Numbered from the stretch's first letter, positions 15,816 through 24,037 are shown. The stretch is DNA of 25,360 nt from Hepatobacter sp965661165 (GCA_965661165.1 CBFICL010000018.1:1-25360); one strand, 5' to 3'. The notes: generated by a model from the sequence alone, not told the origin. Numbers and translations: made by a program.

Positions 15816-15957
15816 TACCCGCACCTGCCGCTTTTATGGTGAGATTCAGTGCTCCCAGCAAAAAGTTACCCTCTCGCTACATCCTTTGTGCGAAGGTGTG
15901 CACCCTTTGTTGATCGAAGAAAAATGCTTTCTTGAGCCGTGTGGGGATGGTTTGAGT

Positions 15958-15995
15958 GGGCGGCGCGTGTATGCCGCCCAAAGGGGGGCTCTTTT
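15958..15995 (+). terminator. Hairpin between convergent protease and antiporter genes
   Basis: GGGCGGC (15958-15964) and GCCGCCC (15973-15979) form a perfect 7-pair stem with an 8-base loop. Just after it comes AAAGGGGGGCTCTTTTAT, and GGCTC there can pair with GAGCC at 15934-15938, giving a longer stem ending at a TTTT run. It lies between the plus-strand protease and the minus-strand antiporter, which converge here. Confidence 0.45.
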
Positions 15996-17307
15996 ATCCC
16001 GCTTCTGCTGTTTTGTTGACATGCCTGGGTGGCGGGACCCAAAGAATGTGCAGCACAGCCACCACCCCAAGTATATAGCAGTAATAGACGTGAGGGATAA
16101 TCAACAGGGGCGAAAGACCAGCAATGCTGCTTGCAAGAAGGATTTGTGCGCCGTGAGGAATCAACCCCTGAAACACACAGGAGAAAATATCAAGCCAGGC
16201 CGCGCAGTAAGCAGGGGGAATCTGGTGTTTTCTGCCAATTTCACGGGCAATGTTGCCGCCTAATATAATGGCGATGGTGTTGTTGGCGAGCATAATATCA
16301 AAGAGACTGGCAATCTTTGCAATGACAAGTTGAGAGATGCGCACGCCCGCCCTTTTATGGTTGATCCATGCAGAGATCCTGTCCGCGATTCTTTGGGTAA
16401 ACGCTTGACCTGAAAGTCCGGACAGGCCACCCACCATGAGAGATAAAACCATAATTTCATTCATATGAGTCATGCCCGCGTTAAGGCTTCGACTCAAGTC
16501 AAAAAGGCCATACCCATGGGTAACCCACCCCACACAACCGGCGAAAGCTGTGCTGATCACCAGCGACACAAACACATTGATGCCAGAAACGGCCAATGTA
16601 AGCAAAAGCAGGTAAGGCGTTATCAGAAAAAAAGAATATGCTTTAGGTGGGATAGCAATTTGGGCATCGGTGCTTAGCCATAAAATAATCACCGTAAAAA
16701 GTGCCGCCACAAGCGCTATTTTTGCGTTGATCTTAAGCTTTTCCTTCATGTTGGCCTTTTGAGAGGAGACAGCGGCGATGGTTGTGTCTGAGATAAGGGA
16801 AAGGTTATCCCCAAACGTTGCACCTCCCACAACCGTTGCAATGCTGAGCGCGGCCTGAATATCGCCTTGCGCACTGATGCCAGCTGCAATAGGGGCAATC
16901 GTTGCAACGGTGGCCATGGAGGTGCCAATGGAGGTGGCAATAAAAGCAGAAATGATAAACAAGCTCACGAGCAAAAAATGCGAGGGAATGACAGACAGGG
17001 CAAAATTGACCGTTGATTCGACGCTCCCAATAGATTTTGTGACCTCACTGAAAATACCGGCAAGAAGAAAGATCATGCACATGTTGATAATGTCTCGGTG
17101 TCTTACACCATCTAAAAAATCTCTTGCTTTTTCTTGTGTTGTTCCGCGATGAAGCGCCCACCCGAGGGCAATGGCTGGGATAATGGCCGTCACGGGGGAG
17201 AGTTGGTAGAACGCGTTGTCCATGCCTAAGAGCGTGCAATAAACACCGCTGCCCACAAAGAGCAAGATAAAAAGAAGAATAGGTAAAAATCGCAGTAAGA
17301 AATACAT
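15994..17307 (-). CDS. NhaC-family Na+/H+ antiporter
   Basis: A polytopic inner-membrane protein of 437 residues with about eleven hydrophobic helices. The block GGATFGDNLSLISDTTIAA, with its charged Asp residues inside a membrane region, is the hallmark of NhaC-type antiporters, and SFIGTSMATVATIAPIA-like SIGTSMATVATIAPIA precedes it. Family members exchange protons for sodium or, in some, couple amino-acid or malate movement; the cargo cannot be fixed here. The ATG at 17307 is chosen because AGGAG lies 6 bases before it; the TTG at 17322 lies upstream of that site. It is monocistronic. A TTCACC/TATATT pair with 17-base spacing (17321-17349) is close enough to make a nearly leaderless mRNA, so I do not list it as a promoter. 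Confidence 0.87.
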   Translation of the reverse strand: MYFLLRFLPILLFILLFVGSGVYCTLLGMDNAFYQLSPVTAIIPAIALGWALHRGTTQEKARDFLDGVRHRDIINMCMIFLLAGIFSEVTKSIGSVESTVNFALSVIPSHFLLVSLFIISAFIATSIGTSMATVATIAPIAAGISAQGDIQAALSIATVVGGATFGDNLSLISDTTIAAVSSQKANMKEKLKINAKIALVAALFTVIILWLSTDAQIAIPPKAYSFFLITPYLLLLTLAVSGINVFVSLVISTAFAGCVGWVTHGYGLFDLSRSLNAGMTHMNEIMVLSLMVGGLSGLSGQAFTQRIADRISAWINHKRAGVRISQLVIAKIASLFDIMLANNTIAIILGGNIAREIGRKHQIPPAYCAAWLDIFSCVFQGLIPHGAQILLASSIAGLSPLLIIPHVYYCYILGVVAVLHILWVPPPRHVNKTAEAG

Positions 17308-17739
17308 ACTGTCTCCTGTCAATATAAGGATGAAAAGGGATAGGGTGAAGCGCCTACACGTTCATGGCGAAGGATGAACCGTGCCTTTCATGGCCTCCCT
17401 TGATGAGGGGCATAAAGAAAAACGTTCATCAACCTTGATGCGCAAGCACACGCCGAAAAGACGCGTTTGATTCGTATGAAATGAAAAAGAGCCCTATACA
17501 GGCATTCGTGTCCCCAAGGCGACAAAACCGCGTGCAAGATGTGCGAGCACAGAAAACGCAGACATAGAAAGGTCACCACAAAAGATCCAGGCTCAGACTA
17601 GCATTTCTTACGTAGTTTCGCAAGGCGCGCATGATAAAAGAATGTGTGTGTGACGACCCATGGCCTCCCTCTTTCCCTTGTGTCAACACCATGTGTGGGA
17701 GAGGGGTGTGCAAGTCTATGTTGAATCTGTTGGGGCGCG
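17308..17739. other. Intergenic stretch, no supportable gene
   Basis: About 430 bases lie between the ABC ATPase gene and the antiporter, both on the minus strand. I see only short open frames without ribosome binding sites. The 12-base word CATGGCCTCCCT occurs twice (17389-17400 and 17660-17671). CCCTCT near 17668 can pair with AGAGGG near 17700, a possible but T-run-less end hairpin for the ABC operon. Confidence 0.5.
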
Positions 17740-18417
17740 TCAAGCATAAATCATCTCCATCTCTTTAAGGGTGAGCGGGGGTGAAGATGGGCGATCAAGA
17801 ACGATGCGCCCCTGGTTTAACGCAATCAGCCGCTTCGTATAACGGTGGGCGATGGTCAGGCTATGGGTGCATATAAGAAGGGTGGCCTGCGTTTTTGCCA
17901 TGTGCTGGATCGTCAACTTCATTAGCTTGTCACGGGTCCATGTGTCCATGGCACTGGTGGGCTCATCCATCAAAACCAGGGATGGCGTGTGATAAAGGGT
18001 GAGGCTTAACAAAAAAGCTTGCTTTTCACCTCCTGAAAGCATCTTGACGGGCACGTTGAGGCGTTGGGGCAGTTGTGGGTGATAGGAAGCCAGATAATCC
18101 TGACACATTGTGGGGGACGCAACATTCAATCCAAAAAGCTGAAGATTTTCACTTACGGTGAGATCAGTAAAAAGATCTTGTTCTACCTGTTGAGAGAAAA
18201 GCGTGACCTCATGGGCGTTCGGGGTGATGTGATGGCCTTTGGGCATGAGTCGTGGATGTGCCAGCATATTCATGAGGGTGCTTTTGCCGCTGCCATTGCG
18301 ACCTAACAGAGCTACCGCCTCTCCTTTGCGAAGACAGAGAGATAGGTCTTTGAGTGTATCCGCCTGGTTGCCAGGATAACGAAATGTCAGGTGATGAAGG
18401 TTAACGACACAAGACAT
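17740..18417 (-). CDS. ABC importer ATPase (TrpZ/COG1101-like)
   Basis: The ATP-hydrolysing subunit of the importer encoded by this operon. In 225 residues it has Walker A GRNGSGKST (39-47), signature LSGGEK (127-132), Walker B LVLMDEP (147-153, with the catalytic Glu) and H-loop THS (His185). The start at 18417 has GGAGG five bases upstream, better than the ATG at 18429, and it overlaps the permease gene by 17 bases. It is the last gene of the operon. Confidence 0.9.
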   Translation of the reverse strand: MSCVVNLHHLTFRYPGNQADTLKDLSLCLRKGEAVALLGRNGSGKSTLMNMLAHPRLMPKGHHITPNAHEVTLFSQQVEQDLFTDLTVSENLQLFGLNVASPTMCQDYLASYHPQLPQRLNVPVKMLSGGEKQAFLLSLTLYHTPSLVLMDEPTSAMDTWTRDKLMKLTIQHMAKTQATLLICTHSLTIAHRYTKRLIALNQGRIVLDRPSSPPLTLKEMEMIYA

Positions 18418-19276
18418 TTGAGCCTCCATGTATGGGGATGAGGAATGCCAGAATCAAAATCATGCCCAGCAGCAGCTTGACATAAAGGGGATCAAGCCCC
18501 AGCATCAGCACGCCGTGGATGAGGGAAAGGTAGGTACAGATGCCGAAAAGGCAGGCGGCTATTTCACGAGGGGCGCAAAAGACATGATGACGTAACAGGT
18601 GGATACGCATGAAAAATTGTCGTCCAATCATGACCGCGCCAATGCCCATCAACGCCACACCTAACCCCATGTTGATATCTGCAAACTTTTGAACGTGGAC
18701 GCACAAAATCCCGCTGAGCGCATAAAGGGCATTGCTGATTCCCAGGCCAAGGCCCCGGATTAACGATACGTGAACCCCCCTTTTGTCCAGGAGCGCCTGA
18801 TTCACCCCAAAGGCGCGGGCAATCAGCCCTGCTTGCGTGCGTAAGCCTAGCAAGAGCATGGCCACAAGAAACACCACCACACCCAAAAGAAGAAGGGGAC
18901 CTAATAGCACATGTTGCTGAGCCACGTGATCAAAGGGCGTTGTGGTGAGCAAAAGGGTGAGGTTAGGTTGGCCCATGATAAGCAGACTGAGGCTGTAGAG
19001 CATAAAAACACAGATGATGGACGCCAACAGCGCCGGCATGCGATCTTTTTTTTGCAAAAGCGCAAGAAAAAGTCCCACGCTAAATCCTCCCATCAGCCCG
19101 CCCAAGATGGCCACACCATAGGGTAGACCTGAGAGCAACAGTTTGGCATAAAGGCCCCCTCCTAACACAAAGCTGCCGTCTGCCGTTAAATCGGTAATTT
19201 TGAAGATCTGAAAGCTCAGGTAAATACCAAAAACAAGCGGTATATAAGGCAGGGCCTGAATCAAAGGGTCAATCAT
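18401..19276 (-). CDS. ABC importer permease (TrpY/COG4120-like)
   Basis: A 291-residue membrane protein with about eight to nine hydrophobic helices. The N-terminal IYLSFQIFKITDLTADGSFVLGG matches the typical start of the tryptophan/tyrosine-type permease family (FRILDFPDLTVDGSF in relatives as I recall them). It presumably forms a homodimeric channel in the inner membrane. Its ATG overlaps the stop of the substrate-binding gene in an ATGA junction, preceded by AAGGAG, and its end overlaps the ATPase gene. The gene order substrate-binding, permease, ATPase is that of the TrpXYZ-like cassettes. Confidence 0.88.
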   Translation of the reverse strand: MIDPLIQALPYIPLVFGIYLSFQIFKITDLTADGSFVLGGGLYAKLLLSGLPYGVAILGGLMGGFSVGLFLALLQKKDRMPALLASIICVFMLYSLSLLIMGQPNLTLLLTTTPFDHVAQQHVLLGPLLLLGVVVFLVAMLLLGLRTQAGLIARAFGVNQALLDKRGVHVSLIRGLGLGISNALYALSGILCVHVQKFADINMGLGVALMGIGAVMIGRQFFMRIHLLRHHVFCAPREIAACLFGICTYLSLIHGVLMLGLDPLYVKLLLGMILILAFLIPIHGGSNVLCR

Positions 19277-20262
19277 TGATCTTTCTCCTTGGGCATGGGT
19301 AGCCTATCCAGAGGCATGCCTTTCACTTTGCAGAATGCCGTTAGGTCGTGAAGGTTAATATGCTTTTGCCGGGCAAATGCTTCTGGGTTGATGAAGATGT
19401 GAGGCGAGCGTAAAGAAATTTCCTCAACGTTTTGAGGAAACCTTCGGGTAAGGCGATGGCGTAAGGCTTTTCCTGCCGCACGTCCGATATCTTTCTCCAC
19501 AATACCTATGCCTAGGGGGGCGCCTTGACGCACCGAGCCATCATCCATCACCACAAGGAGACAAGAGGCTTGAGACGTGGCAGCAATCACAGCACTGATG
19601 GCGCTGACCACCATGTGATCTTTCATCACCACTAACACCTCAACCTGTTTGGCCAGGGTGGGAGCGTATTGAAGCACTTCCTGGCACGTGTCGATTTTTC
19701 TGAGATGAAGCGAAAGACTATGCTTGCGGCAGAAAGAGTTGGCCCTTTCCACATCGGGGAGGTTTTTTTCAGAGTTGCTATAAAGAATCCCAATGTGCTT
19801 GGCCTGAGGCATATGGTGGGTGATGACGTTCAAAACATGGTGCACCGTGATTTCATCATTAATCACGGTGAGGGAGCGCTTAGCTTGTTTAATATCTGGG
19901 TGCATTTCAAAAGAAGCTGCCAAAGCCACCACAGGGGTGTGGGGTGCCAGTGCCAAGGTCATCAGGGAGGTGGTGGTGCCGATGGGCATCAAGGCATCCA
20001 TCTTTTGTGCAACCATATGGTGAATGATTTGCTGCTGGATCCGTGCATCGCCTTGGGCATTTTTAATTGTCAGCTCAACATCGGATGCGGTGAGCGTCTC
20101 TTTCAGCCCTTCTACAATGGCATTCATGGCAGGGTGTTGTGCCGGCACGATCACCCCCACCCGCAAGGGGGCGGCATACAGGCACATATAAAGAAAAAAA
20201 AGCCTCACAAAGGCAAACCTTATCAAGGTATCAAAAAATCGGGTTATCAAAGGGCGCATCAT
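19273..20262 (-). CDS. ABC importer substrate-binding protein (TrpX/COG2984-like)
   Basis: A periplasmic binding protein of 329 residues. A signal peptide covers about residues 10-31 (LIRFAFVRLFFLYMCLYA). The mature protein opens with LRVGVIVPAQHPAMNAIVEGLKETL, the characteristic start of the ABC_sub_bind family, and continues with alternating beta-alpha units such as MPIGTTTSLMTLALA, HIGILYSNSEKN and VLVVMKDHMVVSA. Relatives bind aromatic amino acids or other small ligands; the ligand here is not determined. AGGAG precedes the ATG pair at 20262/20259 by a few bases. It is the first gene of the operon. Confidence 0.88.
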   Translation of the reverse strand: MMRPLITRFFDTLIRFAFVRLFFLYMCLYAAPLRVGVIVPAQHPAMNAIVEGLKETLTASDVELTIKNAQGDARIQQQIIHHMVAQKMDALMPIGTTTSLMTLALAPHTPVVALAASFEMHPDIKQAKRSLTVINDEITVHHVLNVITHHMPQAKHIGILYSNSEKNLPDVERANSFCRKHSLSLHLRKIDTCQEVLQYAPTLAKQVEVLVVMKDHMVVSAISAVIAATSQASCLLVVMDDGSVRQGAPLGIGIVEKDIGRAAGKALRHRLTRRFPQNVEEISLRSPHIFINPEAFARQKHINLHDLTAFCKVKGMPLDRLPMPKEKDQ

Positions 20263-20700
20263 AGCGTTCTCCTATGTTCACAAGGGAATCAAAAAAATGG
20301 ATGCAGGCGCACGAGCAGAAAGCGTTGCTTTATGGCAAAGGCTTAGTTCAGGGCAGGAGCGTATGCTTTGGTCAAGCGGGAAGTCAGGATAAAGCGGCTT
20401 AGCGCCACCAGCGGCAGAGACAGACTTTCAAGGAAAGTTGTGAAGAAACGACAAAATCACACATCACATGCCTCATGAATACAAATAAATCTCTCTACAA
20501 GATGAGGAGGCATGATCTCAAAGGGGTTTTTATAAGTCAATAGGGCAATAGACATTTTTGTGTGTTCTTGGTATAAGCAAAAACCTGTGTGCGCGATGAT
20601 GGTGGGCTATTTGCATAGGTCGTTCCCTAAAAAGCCCGGCTAAGGAGCAGCACCCTAAGGAAAGCGAAGCGCAGAGTCAAGATGACCTTTGAAGCGCGCG
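20263..20700. other. Leader region upstream of ABC operon
   Basis: About 440 bases without a supportable gene. An inverted repeat CATGCCTC (20467-20474) and GAGGCATG (20507-20514) flanks a 32-base AT-rich spacer and could fold as a hairpin in the leader of the ABC operon; an alternative pairing CCTCAT/ATGAGG exists within it. I compared the leader by eye with TPP, cobalamin and SAM riboswitch cores and saw no match. No confident promoter was found. Confidence 0.35.
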
Positions 20701-20701
20701 T

Positions 20702-20746
20702 AAAAAAATAAAACCCAAGGCGAGGGGTTGAGGTCTCACCTTGGGT
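20702..20746 (-). terminator. Strong rho-independent terminator of the orphan secreted gene
   Basis: On the minus strand ACCCAAGG pairs with CCTTGGGT (20713-20720 with 20739-20746), with further GAG/CTC pairing inside, followed by TTTTATTTTTTT. It lies 25 bases after the stop of the gene ending at 20771. Confidence 0.85.
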
Positions 20747-20770
20747 CATGGGCCTTACTAAGCTTGAGGG

Positions 20771-21670
20771 TTAAGAGGCTGCCCCAGCAGCAGTTGGTTT
20801 GCTGTCGTCAGCTTCTTTCTTTTTAAGTGCCTCTTTTTTCAGCAGGCGCCAGCTGTCAAGCAGAGGAAACAAAGCTTTGGTGACAATAAAGTGCGCATTG
20901 CAAAAATCATCTATGTCGTATGTTTTCACCAATCCCGTGTGTTTAGCTTTGGCTATGGCTTGGTGAATCATTTCTGTGTCAAGCGTTTGAGGGAGAAGAG
21001 GCTGTAAGCACATTTTGATCACCTCTGTCACCTCCCCATAATCTTTGTTGGCAAAATCTTCAATGCCCTTAAGGGCATAGGTTGACGCATACTCTCTGAA
21101 AAACTTAAGTGTGTGGCTAAAATCTGATAACTTCCAGCTCGCCGTATGTTTCACGGGAAAAGAGTCGTCATATGCAGTTACGGTCTCGGGCACCTCATTG
21201 GTTTTAGGAAAGGTAAAGGCCTCAGGTGCGTCCTCGATGGCCAGGCACAACTTCACAATGTTGGGCACGAGCTCAAGAATATCGTCATGTATTTTTTGGT
21301 GAAAGTTGATTTTATTCGTCAACGATCGCCAATCAGCCTTTTTTTGAAGCAGGTCCGGCCATTTTTGACGAGCTTCTTCCTCAGAAACACGATCTTCGTG
21401 AAGGGATGTCATGAGTGGATTCATTTCTTGCTGAGGATCACCGTCAGGAAATTTTTCATCCCTTTCTTGCTTGAGTGTAATGGCCTTGCCTGCATTAAAG
21501 GCGGCGATGCTGCCCTCAATGTCTCTGAGTACACCTTCCAATGCAGGCACACAGTGTTTGGCTGTAAGCGAGTCAGCTGGACATTCCCATGCCGGATCGG
21601 GGGATGCATACCCACATGTGTAAGCCGTGAAAGCGGCCACAAAGAATAGCGTATTGATTTTTTTCATCAT
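20771..21670 (-). CDS. Secreted protein of unknown family
   Basis: No family recognised. The 299-residue product has a clear Sec signal peptide (MMKKINTLFFVAAFTAYTCGYA) and a mature part predicted largely alpha-helical by its amphipathic pattern. Two early cysteines (WECPADSL and KHCVPAL) could form a disulphide, and the C-terminus is Lys/Ala-rich, ending TAAGAAS. I chose the ATG at 21670, 8 bases after CAGGGAG; a TTG at 21676 also lies in frame. It is a single-gene unit, with its own AT-rich promoter region and a strong terminator, which argues for a real, separately controlled gene. Role unknown; envelope or exported factor. Confidence 0.7.
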   Translation of the reverse strand: MMKKINTLFFVAAFTAYTCGYASPDPAWECPADSLTAKHCVPALEGVLRDIEGSIAAFNAGKAITLKQERDEKFPDGDPQQEMNPLMTSLHEDRVSEEEARQKWPDLLQKKADWRSLTNKINFHQKIHDDILELVPNIVKLCLAIEDAPEAFTFPKTNEVPETVTAYDDSFPVKHTASWKLSDFSHTLKFFREYASTYALKGIEDFANKDYGEVTEVIKMCLQPLLPQTLDTEMIHQAIAKAKHTGLVKTYDIDDFCNAHFIVTKALFPLLDSWRLLKKEALKKKEADDSKPTAAGAAS

Positions 21671-21701
21671 ATTCAAAACTCCCTGAAAGAAAAGAGCCTA
21701 A

Positions 21702-21731
21702 AACATATAATAAAAAATTGTTTTTAACAAT
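21702..21731 (-). promoter_or_regulatory. Candidate promoter with overlapping palindrome
   Basis: On the minus strand TTGTTA (21725-21730) and TATGTT (21702-21707) are 17 bases apart, each matching four of six consensus positions, and lie 32 to 60 bases upstream of the ATG at 21670. A palindrome ATTGTT-TTT-AACAAT (21717-21731) overlaps the -35 box and could be an operator. Confidence 0.4.
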
Positions 21732-21890
21732 GTTTTATGTTATTTTTATGTAAATTTATCTGTAATTATTTATTTTAATGGGTTTTATTTTTTACCCCAA
21801 AAGAAGAGCGCTGCCATGTTGTATAGGAGCCACACATAAAACACAAGACAGTTTCATAAACGTTCAAGAAGGCATTTTCCAAAAAATGTG

Positions 21891-22826
21891 CTATAGAGGG
21901 AGGTCTTTAGCCATGATAATATCCCACTGCACCAAATCTGGTTTTGTCAGCTCTTCGTCACTCACCAGGGTCAGTTTGTAGCCTTCAATGCGGGCGATGG
22001 CATAGCCTTTTTTGCGCCAAAACGCCAAGTAGGCGCGAGGATTGTTAAGCAAGCGCGGTGTCCACTCTTGGATCACCACAAGGTTGGGTGATTCGTCAAT
22101 AAGGCGCTGCATGCCTTTAACAGCCTCTTTTTCACACCCCTCAATATCCATTTGCAGCACATCAATGGGCCCCTTGATTGTGGGCAGAGCGTCAAGATCG
22201 GTGGCTTGTATGGTAAGGGCTTTCTTCATGTCGTCTGTATCAATGTGAGCCTGGGGACGTTCAGTATGGGATCCTCCCGTATTTCGATCGCAGGCTTTAA
22301 AAGAAAGCGTTGTCTTTCGAGAAAAAGCCGCCAATGGATAGAGCGTCACATTCGTGGCGTCATTTAAGGCAATATTTGTGCGTAAAAAAGGGAGAGTGCG
22401 TGGGTTGGGTTCAAAAATATCCACATGGCCCTTATGGCCTACAAGCCGGCTAATCAACAGCGCGTGGGTGCCAATATGGCCCCCCAAACACACAACATGG
22501 GCGCCGGGGCGAACGATGCGGCGCAAAAGATGCTGTATGCCTGGCTCTCACGACCCATAACACAAGAGAGATCGACTGATGCATGTGTCAGAGCTGGGGG
22601 CTAAAAAGTGCAGGCCGTTATGGTCTGTGACCATAAATCCTTCTACAGCCTTGGGCAATCCATTGTTGTCGGGGGCAGGGGTGGCCAGGTGCTGTGCTAT
22701 TACACCGCGATAGCCTTTTACCTTCTGAGAGAATTTATAGTTAAAAAATAGCGACACGCTTAACAGGCAGCCAAAAGCCACAAGGGTGCTTATCATAAGA
22801 GGGGTGTGTTTTTTAAGCGTGCTCAT
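21891..22826 (-). pseudogene. FkbM-family methyltransferase interrupted by one in-frame TGA
   Basis: FkbM-type enzymes are SAM-dependent O-methyltransferases, often acting on surface glycans. The frame runs from ATG 22826 (a GTG lies at 22835) through an N-terminal membrane anchor (TPLMISTLVAFGCLLSVSLFF) to SRSLLCYGS, meets TGA at 22548-22550, and continues in the same frame with EPGIQHLLRRIVRPGAHVV to a stop at 21891. Relatives have Trp in YGxWEP exactly where TGA stands, so TGG to TGA is the simplest explanation. Motif I reads CLGGHIG with Cys for the usual Asp, and FEPNP and VLQMDIEGCE are intact. The two halves could otherwise be a short membrane peptide and a 211-residue TTG-initiated enzyme. 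Probably a recent pseudogene, unless readthrough or a sequencing error applies. Confidence 0.8.
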
Positions 22827-22856
22827 CACATGCACATCACATTGAAAAGTTTGCTC

Positions 22857-22885
22857 TTTTTACCACACACCCTTAACACATTCAA
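22857..22885 (-). promoter_or_regulatory. Candidate promoter of the FkbM gene
   Basis: On the minus strand TTGAAT (22880-22885) and TAAAAA (22857-22862) are separated by exactly 17 bases, placing a start site near 22850, about 25 bases upstream of the ATG at 22826. Each box matches four of six consensus bases. Confidence 0.35.
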
Positions 22886-22971
22886 TAAGATTCGCCTTTC
22901 TTGCACGTTGAGGATGGGCGCATGGCTCTCTTGACAATCTCTGGCTTTCTTCTCAAGCCACCTATAAGGAC

Positions 22972-23595
22972 CTAATCGAAATCTGAGGCCAACATGTCTC
23001 GAGGTTTTTGATAATGCCCAATGACATGGGAAAATTGATCCACGAGGTGTTGGAATCTGGCCGTTTTGTCGGTGATATAGTTTAGGGTGGGGGGTTCCAC
23101 GCCTTTTATGTTCACGTGTTCCAAAAATGTGCATAAGGTCTCCTCTGGCTGGGGCGGGGCGGGGTGCCTATAACCGCGCTCCCAATCGTTGATGGTGATG
23201 CTGACAATGGGAAGGCTTGCGAGGTGCTTAAGGTGCGCCAGGGGATGAAGAGATTCACGAGGGCGTTTAGCTGACAGCAGGGGGGATAGATCAGAAGCAG
23301 GGTTGTCGGTTGCTGGGGTTGGATCAAGAGACACCTCAGCCGGTGGCAGCACATAGACACCATAGGCCTCCTCTTGGAAGCAAGATGAGCTGGCCCACCC
23401 CAAGGTCATGCGATAGCAACCTTTTGAGGCCATATCTTGGTTCGAGTCAATGGTGCAATGCATCGGGCGAATGGCAGGATCTTGGGCTTTGGCCATGTGG
23501 CCGAGCGTTTCAAGGTGCTGCAGATCCATGTCATCACCGGCTTGGAGTGCACAGCAAAAGGGCATAAGGCATAGGATAAGACGCATGGTCCACAT
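22972..23595 (-). CDS. Secreted protein of unknown family
   Basis: No family recognised; 207 residues. The N-terminus MWTMRLILCLMPFCCALQAGDD is a signal peptide. The mature part contains scattered cysteines, a Pro/Ser/Asp-rich middle (SLDPTPATDNPASDLSPL) and a C-terminal region with ITINDWERGYRHP. The ATG at 23595 has AAGGAG 8 bases upstream, a convincing start. It lies after an AT-rich upstream region with a palindrome, as for other secreted orphan genes here. The FkbM gene follows 145 bases downstream with its own candidate promoter, so the two need not be one transcript. Function unknown. Confidence 0.65.
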   Translation of the reverse strand: MWTMRLILCLMPFCCALQAGDDMDLQHLETLGHMAKAQDPAIRPMHCTIDSNQDMASKGCYRMTLGWASSSCFQEEAYGVYVLPPAEVSLDPTPATDNPASDLSPLLSAKRPRESLHPLAHLKHLASLPIVSITINDWERGYRHPAPPQPEETLCTFLEHVNIKGVEPPTLNYITDKTARFQHLVDQFSHVIGHYQKPRDMLASDFD

Positions 23596-24037
23596 ATTGT
23601 TTGCTCCTTGGCGTTTTTTTGGGGAAGATCTCGTTCCTGAAGCCTAGAGAAACGTATGTATTTGACCATAGGTATATTTTTACTGTTTGATTTTTAATCA
23701 AATTAAATTCAAATCCTTGATTACCAAGGGAACGTGGCTGTGGGGCTAGGGTAGTGATGATCGGACATAAGCCAAGCAAGGTGCAGTCGGGTGCCAATTG
23801 TTTGTTGTTCCGTGATTTCTGGCGTCAAAAAAACGGATAACCTGTTTCAGGGCGCCAACAGTGAATACAAACAGCACACAAGGCTGATGATAATCAAAAG
23901 AAGGGAAAGAATTTTCATGACGCGCACCCCGAAAACGATATTCTTTTGAGCAAGCGTGAAAAAGGGGATAGGCGCAATAGAGCGGGACGTCTCTCCTGTT
24001 TTTTATCAATAATTTTAGTAAAAAACGTTATAAATGA
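23596..24037. other. Intergenic region with AT-rich palindrome
   Basis: About 440 bases hold no supportable gene. A perfect inverted repeat TTTGATT-TTT-AATCAAA lies at 23686-23702, about 90 bases upstream of the secreted gene start, and CCTTG-ATTAC-CAAGG at 23715-23729 forms a small hairpin. Either may be an operator or the end hairpin of the amidase transcript, which stops about 310 bases away. The 23630-23720 part is clearly richer in A and T than the flanking coding DNA. Confidence 0.4.

Noticed and set aside
17321..17349. TTCACC/TATATT promoter for the antiporter
   Set aside because: Spacing is perfect, but the predicted start site falls inside the ribosome binding site, which would produce a nearly leaderless mRNA despite a good Shine-Dalgarno sequence.
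17388..17579. Minus-strand 63-residue frame downstream of the antiporter promoter region
   Set aside because: No start signals and no family; likely chance in a 430-base gap.
22548..22550. Alternative genetic code with TGA read as Trp
   Set aside because: TGA ends rplN and rplF exactly at their conserved C-termini with overlapping downstream starts, so the standard code is in use; only this one gene has an internal TGA.
22826..23134. Minus-strand 102-residue frame between the orphan secreted gene and the FkbM gene
   Set aside because: It overlaps the better supported gene at 22972-23595 by 163 bases, and its composition looks like a shadow frame.
23746..24009. Minus-strand 87-residue frame in the 23.6-24.0 kb gap
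   Set aside because: No ribosome binding site, no recognisable motif, and an unstructured composition; treated as intergenic.
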